A DNA stretch of 56,733 bases from Terriglobia bacterium (GTDB taxonomy: Bacteria; Pseudomonadota; Alphaproteobacteria; Acetobacterales; Acetobacteraceae). A program made the position numbers and the translations under genes. The DNA lies in the NCBI GenBank assembly GCA_023511585.1, contig JAIMBF010000011.1, positions 1 to 56,733 on the forward strand. The letters are read 5' to 3'. The notes under the pieces are model-generated. The model was not told where the DNA came from. It made no database searches and was given only the letters and a program-made list of their open reading frames with translations. This document shows positions 9,557 to 18,055 of this stretch, in pieces. Each line of letters opens with the position of its first letter. The first letter of the stretch is position 1.

Positions 9557-10843
9557 TCAGCTCTTTGAGCGAAACCAAGGCGTCGGGTCGATTGCCTCTC
9601 CGCTGTGGCGGAGCTCGACATAAAGCTCCGGCCTTTCTCCTTGGGTGCGCGGATCCCAGCTCGGCATTTCGCCCACGGGATCGCCGGCCTGCAAGTGCTG
9701 GCCCACACGCACGTTGAGCTTGGCAAAACCGGCCAAGACAAAGTGGTATTGGCCGCCACAATCGATAATCAAGAGCAGACCGTAGCTTCGAAACGGCGCG
9801 GCAAAAACCGCGGTGCCGGTGCAGGGGGCAAGCACGCGCGCGGAGGGAGCGGCGAGGTACAAAACCCCCTCGGCGGGGCCTGCCTCCGTCGGCGCGCCGA
9901 ATGCGCGGACTTTGGTGCCAATCACCGGCACGATCGCCGAATTGTGGCTGAATGCCAACCCGGGGCCTGCCGTAGGCGCAAGCGATGCGGCTTCTGCTTG
10001 CTCGGCCGCCGCCGCTTGCGAAGAGTGGCGCGCGCGCTTGGCGCGGAAGCGTTCGAGGCGCGCCTGAGCAGCCGCGAGCCTGGCATCTCTCTCCAGCCGC
10101 GCCAATACGCTTTTGAGATCATCGGCTTTTGCGGCGTCTGCCGCCGCCTGCTCGGCCGCCTGGCTGGCTGCACCGAGCTCCGTTTTCACATTGGCGTTGG
10201 CTTGCGCAATCGCCGCATCAAGTGCGGCGGCAGCCTTTGCTTGCTCTTGTTCTGCATGTTGCAGTTGGGACAGTTCTTCTTTGATATTTTCCGAGATTTG
10301 TTTGAGTTCCTCCTGCTCACGAACAAGCGCTTTGGCCTCCTCGGCAAGAGTTCGGCCGAGCCCTTGCAGCACAAGCAGCCCGCGTAAGGCGGTTTCTGCC
10401 GGAACGGGCACCGCAAGAAGCGTTTCCGCCGGATAGAGCGAGAGCCTCTCGGCCAACGGTAACAGGGATTCGAAATCAGCGCCGCGGCGCGCAATCTCCT
10501 CTTCCAAAGTGCGCCTTTGGTGCTCCAATGCATCGAGTTTTTCGGCGGCCTCTACCGTCGCCTGCTCTGCCGCCTGCAGCCGTGAAATAGCAACGGCCCG
10601 CTCCGCGCTGAGCTTTTCCGCCAACGCCTTTGCCGCTTGCGCGCGTGCCGTTGCCGCCTTTTCGTTGGCCAGCGCGGCGGCGCGCTCCTGCTCCAAAGCT
10701 TTTAACCGGGCGCGCGTATTTTCGACGTTCTCCGGAGTGGCCGGTGCCGGCGTATCCGGCGGGGCTGCCTTTGGCTGCGCCAGACCCGCAAGCAGCAAGC
10801 CCAAGCACAAGGCAAGCGCGCGGGCCGCTTTTCCCCTTTGCAT
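9557..10843 (-). CDS. envC: Murein hydrolase activator, EnvC family
   Basis: The 428-residue protein has a signal peptide (about 1-26, ending PKAA), a long Ala/Glu-rich coiled coil from about 40 to 280, and a C-terminal LytM-like domain. The zinc ligands of active LytM enzymes are missing: the usual HxH is replaced by YVELRHSGEAIDP and the DHG region reads IDCGG. This degenerate form is what EnvC uses to activate periplasmic amidases at the septum instead of cutting peptidoglycan itself. The start codon overlaps the gpmI stop by one base (TGATG), pointing to translational coupling. Confidence 0.92.
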   Translation of the reverse strand: MQRGKAARALALCLGLLLAGLAQPKAAPPDTPAPATPENVENTRARLKALEQERAAALANEKAATARAQAAKALAEKLSAERAVAISRLQAAEQATVEAAEKLDALEHQRRTLEEEIARRGADFESLLPLAERLSLYPAETLLAVPVPAETALRGLLVLQGLGRTLAEEAKALVREQEELKQISENIKEELSQLQHAEQEQAKAAAALDAAIAQANANVKTELGAASQAAEQAAADAAKADDLKSVLARLERDARLAAAQARLERFRAKRARHSSQAAAAEQAEAASLAPTAGPGLAFSHNSAIVPVIGTKVRAFGAPTEAGPAEGVLYLAAPSARVLAPCTGTAVFAAPFRSYGLLLIIDCGGQYHFVLAGFAKLNVRVGQHLQAGDPVGEMPSWDPRTQGERPELYVELRHSGEAIDPTPWFRSKS

Positions 10844-12369
10844 CAGGTCAACAGGGACTCACCCGTCATCTCCTTGGGCTTCGGCAAGCCCATGATGGAC
10901 AAAAGCGTCGGGGCAACGTCCGCAAGCCGCCCCGGGCGAAGGTGCGCCCCCGGCATGCCGTAGAGAATGGCGGGAACGGGATTCGTCGTGTGCGCTGTAT
11001 GCGGACCGCCGGTTTCCGGATCTCGCATCAATTCGCAATTGCCGTGATCGGCGGTCAAGAACATCACGCCATTCTTTTCCGCGAGCGCCTGCACCACGTG
11101 TCCAAGCCCGTTATCCACCGCCTCCACCGCACGGATTGCCGCCGACAAACTTCCCGTATGGCCCACCATATCGGGGTTGGCGTAATTCAAGACGATAAAA
11201 TCGTAAGTGTCCGCGGCAATTGCCGCCACCACCCGGCGGGTGACCTCGGGGGCCGACATCTCGGGCTGCAAATCGTAGGTGGCCACTTTGGGAGAAGGGA
11301 CGAGGATACGGTCCTCGCCGGGGAAGGGCGTTTCTTGCCCGCCATTGAAAAAATATGTCACGTGCGCGTATTTCTCGGTTTCCGCGATCCGCAACTGGCG
11401 TTTGCCGGCGGCGGAAACCTCTTCTCCCAAAATATGCGCCATACTCTGCTGAGGAAACAGCACCCCAAGATAGGGGGCAAGTTCATCGCTGTAGAACGTC
11501 ATGCCCGCCGCGGCGGCGAATTGAAGATTGCGCGCACGGGAAAATCCATTGAACGCCGGATCCAGCAAAGCGCCGAGCAATTCTCGCACCCGATCGGCGC
11601 GGAAATTGAAGCAGAGCAGCCCGTCTCCGTTCTGCATGCCGCGATAGGGGCCCACCACTCCGGGAGGGATGAATTCATCCCCGAGATTTTCGGCATAAGC
11701 CGCTTCGATCACAGCGAGCGGAGTTGGAAATTGCGGCGCATCGGCCTCGGCAACCGCGGCGTAGGCGCGCTTGACACGGTCCCAGCGCCGATCGCGATCC
11801 ATGGCGTAGTAGCGCCCGGAAACCGTGGCGACTTCCACACCCGAGGGCAACGCCTCTAAAAACGCCCGCATATAGTCCAAGCCGGCGCGCGGGGGGGTAT
11901 CGCGACCATCGGTGAAGGCGTGGATCCGCACCGGGACGCCGGCCTGCGCCAAAAGCCGCGCCAAAGCAAGCGCGTGATCCTGATGGGAATGGACCCCGCC
12001 GGGCGAGAGCAAGCCAAGCAAATGACACGCACCGCCCGAACGGCGCAGCGCCTCGATCAAAGCCAGAAGAACGGGGTTGCGCGCAAGCGAGCCGTCGGCG
12101 ATTGCCGCATCGATCCGCGGGAGATCCTGGAGCACGATCCGCCCGGCCCCGAGATTGAGGTGACCGACCTCGGAATTTCCCATTTGCCCCTTCGGCAACC
12201 CGACGTCGGTTCCGGAAGCGCGCAGCAATGTGTGGGGGCAGGTCTCCCAAAGCCGGCTAAAATTCGGGGTTCGCGCGAGGCGCACGGCGTTGTCGGCGGT
12301 CTCTTCCCGCCAGCCCCAGCCATCAAGCACAACCAGCATTACCGGGCGCGGCGTTTTGATAGCAGTCAT
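10843..12369 (-). CDS. gpmI: 2,3-bisphosphoglycerate-independent phosphoglycerate mutase
   Basis: The 508-residue enzyme shows the alkaline-phosphatase-superfamily metal aspartate D16 in VLDGWGW and the phosphoserine S66 in GQMGNSEVGHLNLGAGR, followed by the PHTAHT and LTADHGN metal-site words near the C-terminus. It interconverts 3- and 2-phosphoglycerate in glycolysis and gluconeogenesis using manganese rather than a bisphosphoglycerate cofactor. Length is typical. It heads the coupled envC-ctpA-yibQ-rppH string; a 9-bp inverted repeat lies 37-64 bp upstream of its start. Confidence 0.97.
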   Translation of the reverse strand: MTAIKTPRPVMLVVLDGWGWREETADNAVRLARTPNFSRLWETCPHTLLRASGTDVGLPKGQMGNSEVGHLNLGAGRIVLQDLPRIDAAIADGSLARNPVLLALIEALRRSGGACHLLGLLSPGGVHSHQDHALALARLLAQAGVPVRIHAFTDGRDTPPRAGLDYMRAFLEALPSGVEVATVSGRYYAMDRDRRWDRVKRAYAAVAEADAPQFPTPLAVIEAAYAENLGDEFIPPGVVGPYRGMQNGDGLLCFNFRADRVRELLGALLDPAFNGFSRARNLQFAAAAGMTFYSDELAPYLGVLFPQQSMAHILGEEVSAAGKRQLRIAETEKYAHVTYFFNGGQETPFPGEDRILVPSPKVATYDLQPEMSAPEVTRRVVAAIAADTYDFIVLNYANPDMVGHTGSLSAAIRAVEAVDNGLGHVVQALAEKNGVMFLTADHGNCELMRDPETGGPHTAHTTNPVPAILYGMPGAHLRPGRLADVAPTLLSIMGLPKPKEMTGESLLT

Positions 12370-12405
12370 CCATGCACCTTACGATCTCGGTTGCCCCTAT
12401 GCCGT

Positions 12406-12433
12406 CTCGCACAACTGACGTGCATTGTGCGAG
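12406..12433. repeat. Perfect 9-bp inverted repeat between ridA-like gene and gpmI
   Basis: CTCGCACAA at 12406-12414 and TTGTGCGAG at 12425-12433 are exact reverse complements around a 10-nt spacer. Neither strand has a T-run after the stem, so it is not a standard intrinsic terminator. It could be an RNA stem-loop in the ridA-gpmI intergenic message or a protein-binding operator just ahead of gpmI. Confidence 0.5.
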
Positions 12434-12459
12434 CGGAATGCGGCGCATCAGTCAAAGCA

Positions 12460-12927
12460 TCAGTCAAGTTCGGCAATAGCCTCGATTTCAACCGTCATTT
12501 GATGTGGCAGGCTTCCCACACCAATGGCCGAGCGGGCGTGCCGCCCTTTTTCGCCGAAGACCTCCACAAACAAGTCGGAACAGCCGTTGATCACGCGCGG
12601 GTGCTCGCCGAACTCGGGGTCAGCATTGACCATGCCCAAGACCTTGACGATGCGCCTTACTCGGTCAAGCTCGCCACCCGCGGCAACGCGCAGCACCGCG
12701 ATCAGCTGGAGGCCGACCAGCCGCGCATGTTGATAGCCCTGCTCAATGCTGACCGTGCTTCCCACTTTGCCGGAGAAGAAACCGCCCTCCGGTTGGCGTG
12801 GCCCTTGGCCGGAGAGAAACACGAGCGAGCCGGAGCGTACAAACGGCACGTAATTCGCAACCGGCGTCGGCACGCTGGGCAGCGTGATCCCCAATTCTTT
12901 GAGCTTGGCTTCAATGCGACCGCTCAT
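12460..12927 (-). CDS. RidA-family protein (YjgF/YER057c/UK114; YjgH-like branch)
   Basis: The 155-residue protein has the RidA fold words FLSGQGP, GCSDLFVEVFGEKGRHARSAIG and the C-terminal LPHQMTVEIEAIAEL. R132 in HARSAIG corresponds to the conserved arginine that binds the imine substrate carboxylate in RidA. RidA members deaminate reactive enamine/imine products of PLP enzymes; the YjgH-like branch with a longer N-terminus (about 15 extra residues before VPTPVANYVPF) is less studied, so the precise substrate is unknown. It lies 90 bp upstream of gpmI on the same strand and diverges from the D-amino-acid deacylase gene. Confidence 0.88.
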   Translation of the reverse strand: MSGRIEAKLKELGITLPSVPTPVANYVPFVRSGSLVFLSGQGPRQPEGGFFSGKVGSTVSIEQGYQHARLVGLQLIAVLRVAAGGELDRVRRIVKVLGMVNADPEFGEHPRVINGCSDLFVEVFGEKGRHARSAIGVGSLPHQMTVEIEAIAELD

Positions 12928-13058
12928 GCCTCATTCCCCTTGTCGTCTCTTCCGGTCAATGCGTTTCATGGTGATCCGCCAGCGCGAAACCGACCAGGGT
13001 GTGGCGTACTTTCGCCAGGAATGCAATCTTAAGAGGATTTCGGAGAGCAGGAGGCAGA

Positions 13059-14504
13059 ATGGGCTACGATATCGTTTTCAAAGACGTCCGGTTGGTTGAC
13101 GGCTCCGGCAAGCCCGCGCGCGCTGCGGATCTTGCGGTGGAGGGGGATCGGATTGCACGGATCGATGCGCCCGGCCTCATTCCGACGGGGGATGCACGGC
13201 ACGTGATCGACGGGCAAGGCGCGGTGCTTGCCCCCGGCTTTATCGATACCCACACGCATGATGATCGCGCGGTTTTGATCGACGCCGAGATGATGGCGAA
13301 GATCAGCCAGGGCGTCACCACCGTGGTTACCGGCAATTGCGGTATCAGCCTTGCCCCCTTAACGCTTTCCAAGCCGCCGCCGGCGCCGCTGAACTTGTTG
13401 GGCGATCAAACGAGCTTTGTCTTCGAGTCTTTTGCAGACTACGCGGAGGCGATCGCGCACACGCAACCGGCGGTGAACGTGGCGGCGCTTATCGGCCACG
13501 GGACGCTTCGGGTTCGGACAATGGATGACATAACTCGCCCCGCAACCCCTACCGAGATCGACAAGATGCGTCGCCTGCTTCGGCAAAGCCTCGCCGAAGG
13601 GGCGATCGGCTTTTCCACCGGGCTGTTCTACCCCATCAATGAAGCCGCCGACGCGGATGAAGTTGTTGCGCTTGCCGAGCTGCTTGCCGATTTCAACGGC
13701 ATTTATGCGACGCATATGCGCGACGAAGGCCGCGGTGTTATGGATTCGATCGAAGAAACCATTTTAACGGCGAAGCGGGCCAACACCGCCGCCGTGATCT
13801 CGCACCACAAATGCGCGGGGCCGGAAAATTGGGGGCGTAGCGTGGAAACCCTGGCGAAGATCGCTGCCGCTGCAAAAACTCAGCCGCTGGGTTTGGATGC
13901 CTACCCGTATGCGGCCTCGTCTACCGTTCTTAATCCGAAATATGTTCGTGACGATATCCGTATTATGGTTTCCTGGTCCGATGCCGTTCCCGAAGCAGCG
14001 GGACGAGAGCTTTCCGAAATCGCGCGCGATTGGGGGTGCACGGCAAAGGAAGCGGCCGAGCGGCTACAGCCTGCAGGAGCAATCTATTTTCAAATGGATG
14101 AAGCAGATGTCCGCCGCATTCTGGCGTTTCCGCTTACCATGATCGGCTCCGACGGGCTGCCGCACGATCGCCATCCGCACCCGCGGCTTTGGGGCACGTT
14201 CACGCGCGTGTTAGGCTATTATTGCCGCGAGGAAGGCCTTTTTCCTCTTGAAGAAGCAGTGCGTAAAATGACCGGGCTCCCCGCCGAACGTTTCGGCCTT
14301 TCTGAGCGGGGTTATCTCCGTGAAGGCTATGCGGCAGATCTCGTGCTCTTCGACCCGCTTTCGGTGCGCGATTGCGCAACGTTCGAATCTCCACGCGAGA
14401 TCAGCGAAGGAATACTCTGCGTCGTCGTCAACGGCGCGCTTGCATGGCGGCCGGGGGATGAACATGTGCAACGTCACGGCAGATTGCTGCGCCATGCCGT
14501 ATAA
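13059..14504 (+). CDS. N-acyl-D-amino-acid deacylase (amidohydrolase superfamily)
   Basis: The 481-residue enzyme shows the metal-binding HxH at H65/H67 (PGFIDTHTHDD), the bridging cysteine C94 in VVTGNCGIS that marks D-aminoacylases, then ATHMRDEG, ISHHKCAG and the C-terminal aspartate in IGSDGLPHDRHPHPRLWG. It is expected to hydrolyse N-acyl-D-amino acids (or related D-amino-acid conjugates) in the cytosol. The ATG at 13059 is chosen for its GGAGG 4-9 nt upstream; an in-frame start 60 bp earlier has no ribosome site. A second amidohydrolase follows 74 bp downstream. Confidence 0.93.
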   Translation: MGYDIVFKDVRLVDGSGKPARAADLAVEGDRIARIDAPGLIPTGDARHVIDGQGAVLAPGFIDTHTHDDRAVLIDAEMMAKISQGVTTVVTGNCGISLAPLTLSKPPPAPLNLLGDQTSFVFESFADYAEAIAHTQPAVNVAALIGHGTLRVRTMDDITRPATPTEIDKMRRLLRQSLAEGAIGFSTGLFYPINEAADADEVVALAELLADFNGIYATHMRDEGRGVMDSIEETILTAKRANTAAVISHHKCAGPENWGRSVETLAKIAAAAKTQPLGLDAYPYAASSTVLNPKYVRDDIRIMVSWSDAVPEAAGRELSEIARDWGCTAKEAAERLQPAGAIYFQMDEADVRRILAFPLTMIGSDGLPHDRHPHPRLWGTFTRVLGYYCREEGLFPLEEAVRKMTGLPAERFGLSERGYLREGYAADLVLFDPLSVRDCATFESPREISEGILCVVVNGALAWRPGDEHVQRHGRLLRHAV

Positions 14505-14578
14505 ATTGCAGCGAGAAGAAAAGATTGGGTAAGCTCGAATATAACAAAATCTTTTTACTGGCAGGATCTGAAAAGCAG

Positions 14579-15460
14579 ATGGATATTTCGGTCGCATTCC
14601 ATCAACCCCTCTCCTCGGAGCCGTTGACGCTTCTTCGCCCGAAGCAGCAAACGGTGCCGCTTATTTTTGTTTCCGCGCATTCCGGTAGGAATTATTTGCC
14701 GGATTTTCTTGCCGAAAGCCGGCTTGATCTTTTAAGTTTGCGCCGTAGCGAAGACAGCTTTGTCGATGAGCTTTTCGCCAGCGCGCCGCGCTTTGGAGCG
14801 CCGCTTTTGTTAGCAAACTTTCCGCGCGCTTTTTGCGACGTCAATCGCGAAGCCTGGGAACTTGATCCCGCCATGTTTGAAGATGCGCTGCCACCGTTTG
14901 TGAACGCTGCAAGCGCAAGGGTTCTCGCGGGGCTTGGCGTTATCCCCCGCATCGTAGCCTCCGGCGAGCCGATTTATGCGCGCAAACTCCGCTTTGACGA
15001 AGCTCTCTTTCGCATCCGCGAGTTTTGGCAGCCGTTTCATGCAAGCCTTGCCGAGCTCATCCAAGAAACGACGGCAATTTTTGGCGCGTGCCTGGTGGTT
15101 GACTGCCATTCCATGCCGACAATCGGGGAAACGGCGCGCCATCGGGTGGAATTCGTGCTCGGCGATGCGCACGGAACCAGCTGCGCGAGCGGAATTGCGC
15201 ACCTCTTGGAAAGCAAGCTTGCCGCACTGGGTTATACCGTTCGCCGTAATAACCCCTACGCGGGCGGATACATCACCCGCCATTACGGGAGACCGGAGAC
15301 AGATGTGCATGCGATCCAAATCGAAATCGCGCGCGCGCTCTACATGAATGAAATAACGATAGAAAAACTTCCAAGCTTTGAGGAGCTCAAAGCACACTTG
15401 GATCTTTTCATCGCGAATCTTACGCGCGAAATTCCCCCCCTGCTCGAAAGGGGATTATGA
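14579..15460 (+). CDS. N-formylglutamate amidohydrolase
   Basis: This 293-residue protein has the family words FVSAHSGR, CDVNREAWELDP, VVDCHSMP and TRHYGRPETDVHAIQIEIAR. The family deformylates N-formyl-L-glutamate, the last step of one histidine-degradation route (HutG), but no other hut gene is present, so the substrate here may differ. The ATG at 14579 gives MDISVAFHQPL; a TTG 54 bp upstream is in frame but lacks a ribosome site. It probably forms a unit with the preceding D-aminoacylase gene, suggesting a role in salvaging N-acylated or N-formylated amino acids. It is convergent with the M32 carboxypeptidase. Confidence 0.88.
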   Translation: MDISVAFHQPLSSEPLTLLRPKQQTVPLIFVSAHSGRNYLPDFLAESRLDLLSLRRSEDSFVDELFASAPRFGAPLLLANFPRAFCDVNREAWELDPAMFEDALPPFVNAASARVLAGLGVIPRIVASGEPIYARKLRFDEALFRIREFWQPFHASLAELIQETTAIFGACLVVDCHSMPTIGETARHRVEFVLGDAHGTSCASGIAHLLESKLAALGYTVRRNNPYAGGYITRHYGRPETDVHAIQIEIARALYMNEITIEKLPSFEELKAHLDLFIANLTREIPPLLERGL

Positions 15461-15489
15461 AGCACGCAACTGCCGCAGTCCGCGCTCCG

Positions 15490-16989
15490 TTACCTATCCC
15501 CGAGATAGCGCGCCTTGAGATGCTGCTCGAAGGCGGCGGTTTCCAGCGGGCGCCCGGTTGCTTGCCGCAAAAGCTCATGGACGCTGTAAAGGCTGCCCTT
15601 GCTGTGCACATGCTCGCGAAGCCAGTGAAGCAGCGGCGAAAAATCCCCTTCGGCCAACGCCACATCAAGCTCGGGCACGGCCGCACGCACGGCCGCCATC
15701 AACTGAGCCGCGGCCATGGCACCTAGGGTATAGCTTGGAAAATAGCCGAAACTTCCGTCGTACCAGTGAATATCCTGAAGGCAGCCAAGGGCGTCATTCG
15801 GCGGCGTGATGCCGAGCAGGGAATGCATTCCCTCGTTCCAGGCCGCGGGCAAATCCGCCACGGCAAGCTGCCCGGCAATGAGAGCCTCCTCTAAGCGGAA
15901 GCGAAGAATAACGTGCAGCGGGTAGGTGAGTTCATCCGCGTCAACCCGAATGAAACCGCGCGAGACACGCCGCCAGAGCCGCGCCAGATTCTCTGCCGCG
16001 TAGACCGCCGCATCCCCGCCAAAGGCGGCATGGAGCCGGGGGCCGAGCCAGCCCAGAAACGCATCTGAACGCCCGGCCTGCATCTCGATTATGAGGGACT
16101 GGCTTTCATGCACCGCCATGCCGGCCGCCTCGCCCACCGGTAGCCGCGCAAAATCCCGCGGCAGGTTTTGTTCATAGAGGGCGTGCCCAACCTCGTGCAG
16201 CACGGCTTGCAGGGCTTGGGAGAAATCTGCTTCCTCATAGCGGGTGGTGATGCGAACATCGCTTGGGATGCCCCCGCAAAACGGGTGGAGGGATCGGTCA
16301 AACCGCGCATGGGTGAAATCAAGCCCGAGCTGTTCGGCCAATTCCCGACAGAGCGCCTCTTGAACGGGGATGGGGAACGGGCCCGCGGGCGAAAGCGGGG
16401 GCGCGGTTTGCGCCTGGCGTGCCTCTGCTTCGCGAATGGCATCGCGAAGGAAGGCTTCCAATTGCGCGAAAAGCGGCCGAACCTCGGCCGCACCGATGCC
16501 GCGTTGGTGCCCATCCATCAGCGCATCGTAAGGGGAAAGCCCGAGGGACGCGGAAAGGGCAGCGGCAGCCTCGCGCGTGAGACGCAGCACTTCCTCAAAA
16601 TGCGGCCGTACCAAAGCGAAATCGGCTTCTTTCCTGGCAGTGCGCCAGACTTTCTCGCAGGCCGAATTGGCGCGCGCTTGCGCCTCAACGAGATCCCGCG
16701 GCAAGGCCGCGGCGCGGCTGTAGGCATGCCGCATCAGCTTGAGATTGGCAGCATGCCAAGGGTTTTCCGGCGGCATTGCCTCTGCCGCGGCAAGGCTTTC
16801 CGCAACTCTCGGCGCCGTCAGAATCTCGTGCGAGAGGCCCGCAAGCTCGGCGAGCTGTTCCCCGCGCGCTGCCGCCCCACCGGGAGGCATCATCGTCGCG
16901 GCATCCCAGGTGAGCATGGCCGAGGTTTCGGCCAAAAGCGCTACGCGTCGAAATTGCGTGCAAAGGTATTCATAAGCGGGAGAGGTCAT
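15490..16989 (-). CDS. M32 family metallocarboxypeptidase (thermostable carboxypeptidase Taq-like)
   Basis: The 499-residue enzyme carries the M32 zinc motif HEVGH at 265-269, third-ligand E295 in VHESQS, and the family words HPFCGGIPSDVRITTRY and RVDADELTYPLHVILR. M32 enzymes are cytosolic and remove C-terminal residues from peptides. The start ATG overlaps the surf1 stop in an ATGA, so it is translationally coupled to the cytochrome oxidase assembly gene, an unexpected position for a general peptidase. No signal peptide is present. Confidence 0.94.
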   Translation of the reverse strand: MTSPAYEYLCTQFRRVALLAETSAMLTWDAATMMPPGGAAARGEQLAELAGLSHEILTAPRVAESLAAAEAMPPENPWHAANLKLMRHAYSRAAALPRDLVEAQARANSACEKVWRTARKEADFALVRPHFEEVLRLTREAAAALSASLGLSPYDALMDGHQRGIGAAEVRPLFAQLEAFLRDAIREAEARQAQTAPPLSPAGPFPIPVQEALCRELAEQLGLDFTHARFDRSLHPFCGGIPSDVRITTRYEEADFSQALQAVLHEVGHALYEQNLPRDFARLPVGEAAGMAVHESQSLIIEMQAGRSDAFLGWLGPRLHAAFGGDAAVYAAENLARLWRRVSRGFIRVDADELTYPLHVILRFRLEEALIAGQLAVADLPAAWNEGMHSLLGITPPNDALGCLQDIHWYDGSFGYFPSYTLGAMAAAQLMAAVRAAVPELDVALAEGDFSPLLHWLREHVHSKGSLYSVHELLRQATGRPLETAAFEQHLKARYLGDR

Positions 16990-17681
16990 TCTCGTAATGT
17001 CCGTTGGGCCCAAAGGGCGAAAATCACAATCAGCGCCGCTGCAAGGCCATACCACGTGATCGCATAAGAGAGATGCGCATTTCGCGGCCTGGGAAGCGCA
17101 TGAGCGGGATCCGGCGCGCCACCGGGCGGCGTCGGGCCCAAGGCGATCAGCGTAAAAGGTGCAAGCCGTTCGCCAAGAGCCGCGCCGATCGCGGCGGGAT
17201 CCAATGTATAGAAATGGCGATCTGCCGGGTTATCTTTCGCGCTAAACCAGCCCGGATGCTCCGCCGCACGAATAAAGCCCTCCACGGACCGCTTCCCGGC
17301 CCAAATCTCGGCGGAAGGCAGTGCGCCTTGCGGAACCCAGCCGAGATCGACGAGCAGGGGCGGCCCATCCTTCCGCTCCATCACCGCCAGCAATTCCGCC
17401 CCCATGCGCGGGCCTTGCGGCGATTCCCGCACAAAAGCTCCGTAAAGCGCCGTGCGATCAGCGCGGATCGTTCCTTCCGCGCGCACCTTTTGGTAGGGCT
17501 CCGGATTCGCAGGGAGCGGAACCGCGGGGGAGGCTTCCGCTTGTGCGATTTGCGCAAGCAATTCCTGCTTCCAGGCCAGCCGCCGGAGCTGCCAATTCCC
17601 AAGCGAGACAAGCACGCCCAGCATCGCAAGCGTCATAACGGCCGGGAGAATGAGACGGCGCAACGTTGTGCGGGACGTCAC
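16986..17681 (-). CDS. surf1: SURF1-family cytochrome oxidase assembly protein
   Basis: The 231-residue protein has the SURF1 layout: an N-terminal membrane helix (LILPAVMTLAMLGVLVSLGNWQL), a periplasmic domain with NWQLRRLAWKQEL, LLVDLGWVP and HLSYAITWYGLA, and a C-terminal membrane helix. It helps insert or stabilise haem a in subunit I. The GTG at 17681 overlaps the DUF983 stop as GTGA, and the gene's own stop overlaps the M32 start as ATGA, giving two consecutive coupled junctions. Confidence 0.94.
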   Translation of the reverse strand: MTSRTTLRRLILPAVMTLAMLGVLVSLGNWQLRRLAWKQELLAQIAQAEASPAVPLPANPEPYQKVRAEGTIRADRTALYGAFVRESPQGPRMGAELLAVMERKDGPPLLVDLGWVPQGALPSAEIWAGKRSVEGFIRAAEHPGWFSAKDNPADRHFYTLDPAAIGAALGERLAPFTLIALGPTPPGGAPDPAHALPRPRNAHLSYAITWYGLAAALIVIFALWAQRTLRE

Positions 17682-18037
17682 AACCCCATCTCGCTTGCGC
17701 GATGCCGGTATTGCAATGCAATGAGCGCGGCTTTGATCGGGCGCATCAGCGCAATTGCCGCGGGGATGGTGACGATAGGCCACAGGATGGCATGCACCCA
17801 AAGCGGCGGGGAAAAGGTGAACTCCACCCAAAACGCCAAGCCGACGATCACTGCTCCGAGAATGAAAATGACAAAGACGGCCGGCCCGTCACCGGCGTCA
17901 TGCGCGGAAAGGTCCAAACCGCAGACGGGGCAACGCGGGCGAACCGTCAGCAATCCGTCAAAAACCGGACCCTTACCGCAACGCGGGCAACGGCCACGCA
18001 GTGCTGCTTCGAAGACGGAAATGTTGGCTTCTACCAT
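17678..18037 (-). CDS. DUF983 membrane protein of the cox cluster
   Basis: The 119-residue protein has two CxxC pairs (C17/C20 in RCPRCGKG and C36/C39 in RCPVCG), resembling a small zinc ribbon, then two membrane helices (about 52-72 and 78-98). It sits between ctaE and surf1, as DUF983 genes do in many alphaproteobacterial cytochrome oxidase operons. A role in oxidase assembly or metal handling is inferred from context only. Its stop overlaps the surf1 GTG start. Confidence 0.92.
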   Translation of the reverse strand: MVEANISVFEAALRGRCPRCGKGPVFDGLLTVRPRCPVCGLDLSAHDAGDGPAVFVIFILGAVIVGLAFWVEFTFSPPLWVHAILWPIVTIPAAIALMRPIKAALIALQYRHRASEMGL

Positions 18038-18055
18038 CCCCTGATGGCCGACGGC

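Noticed and set aside
10630-11859. 409-residue plus-strand frame
   Set aside because: Antisense of envC/gpmI, both unmistakable.
14381-14390. GTTCGAATCT resembling a tRNA T-loop
   Set aside because: It is inside the D-aminoacylase coding frame and has no acceptor, D or anticodon arms around it.
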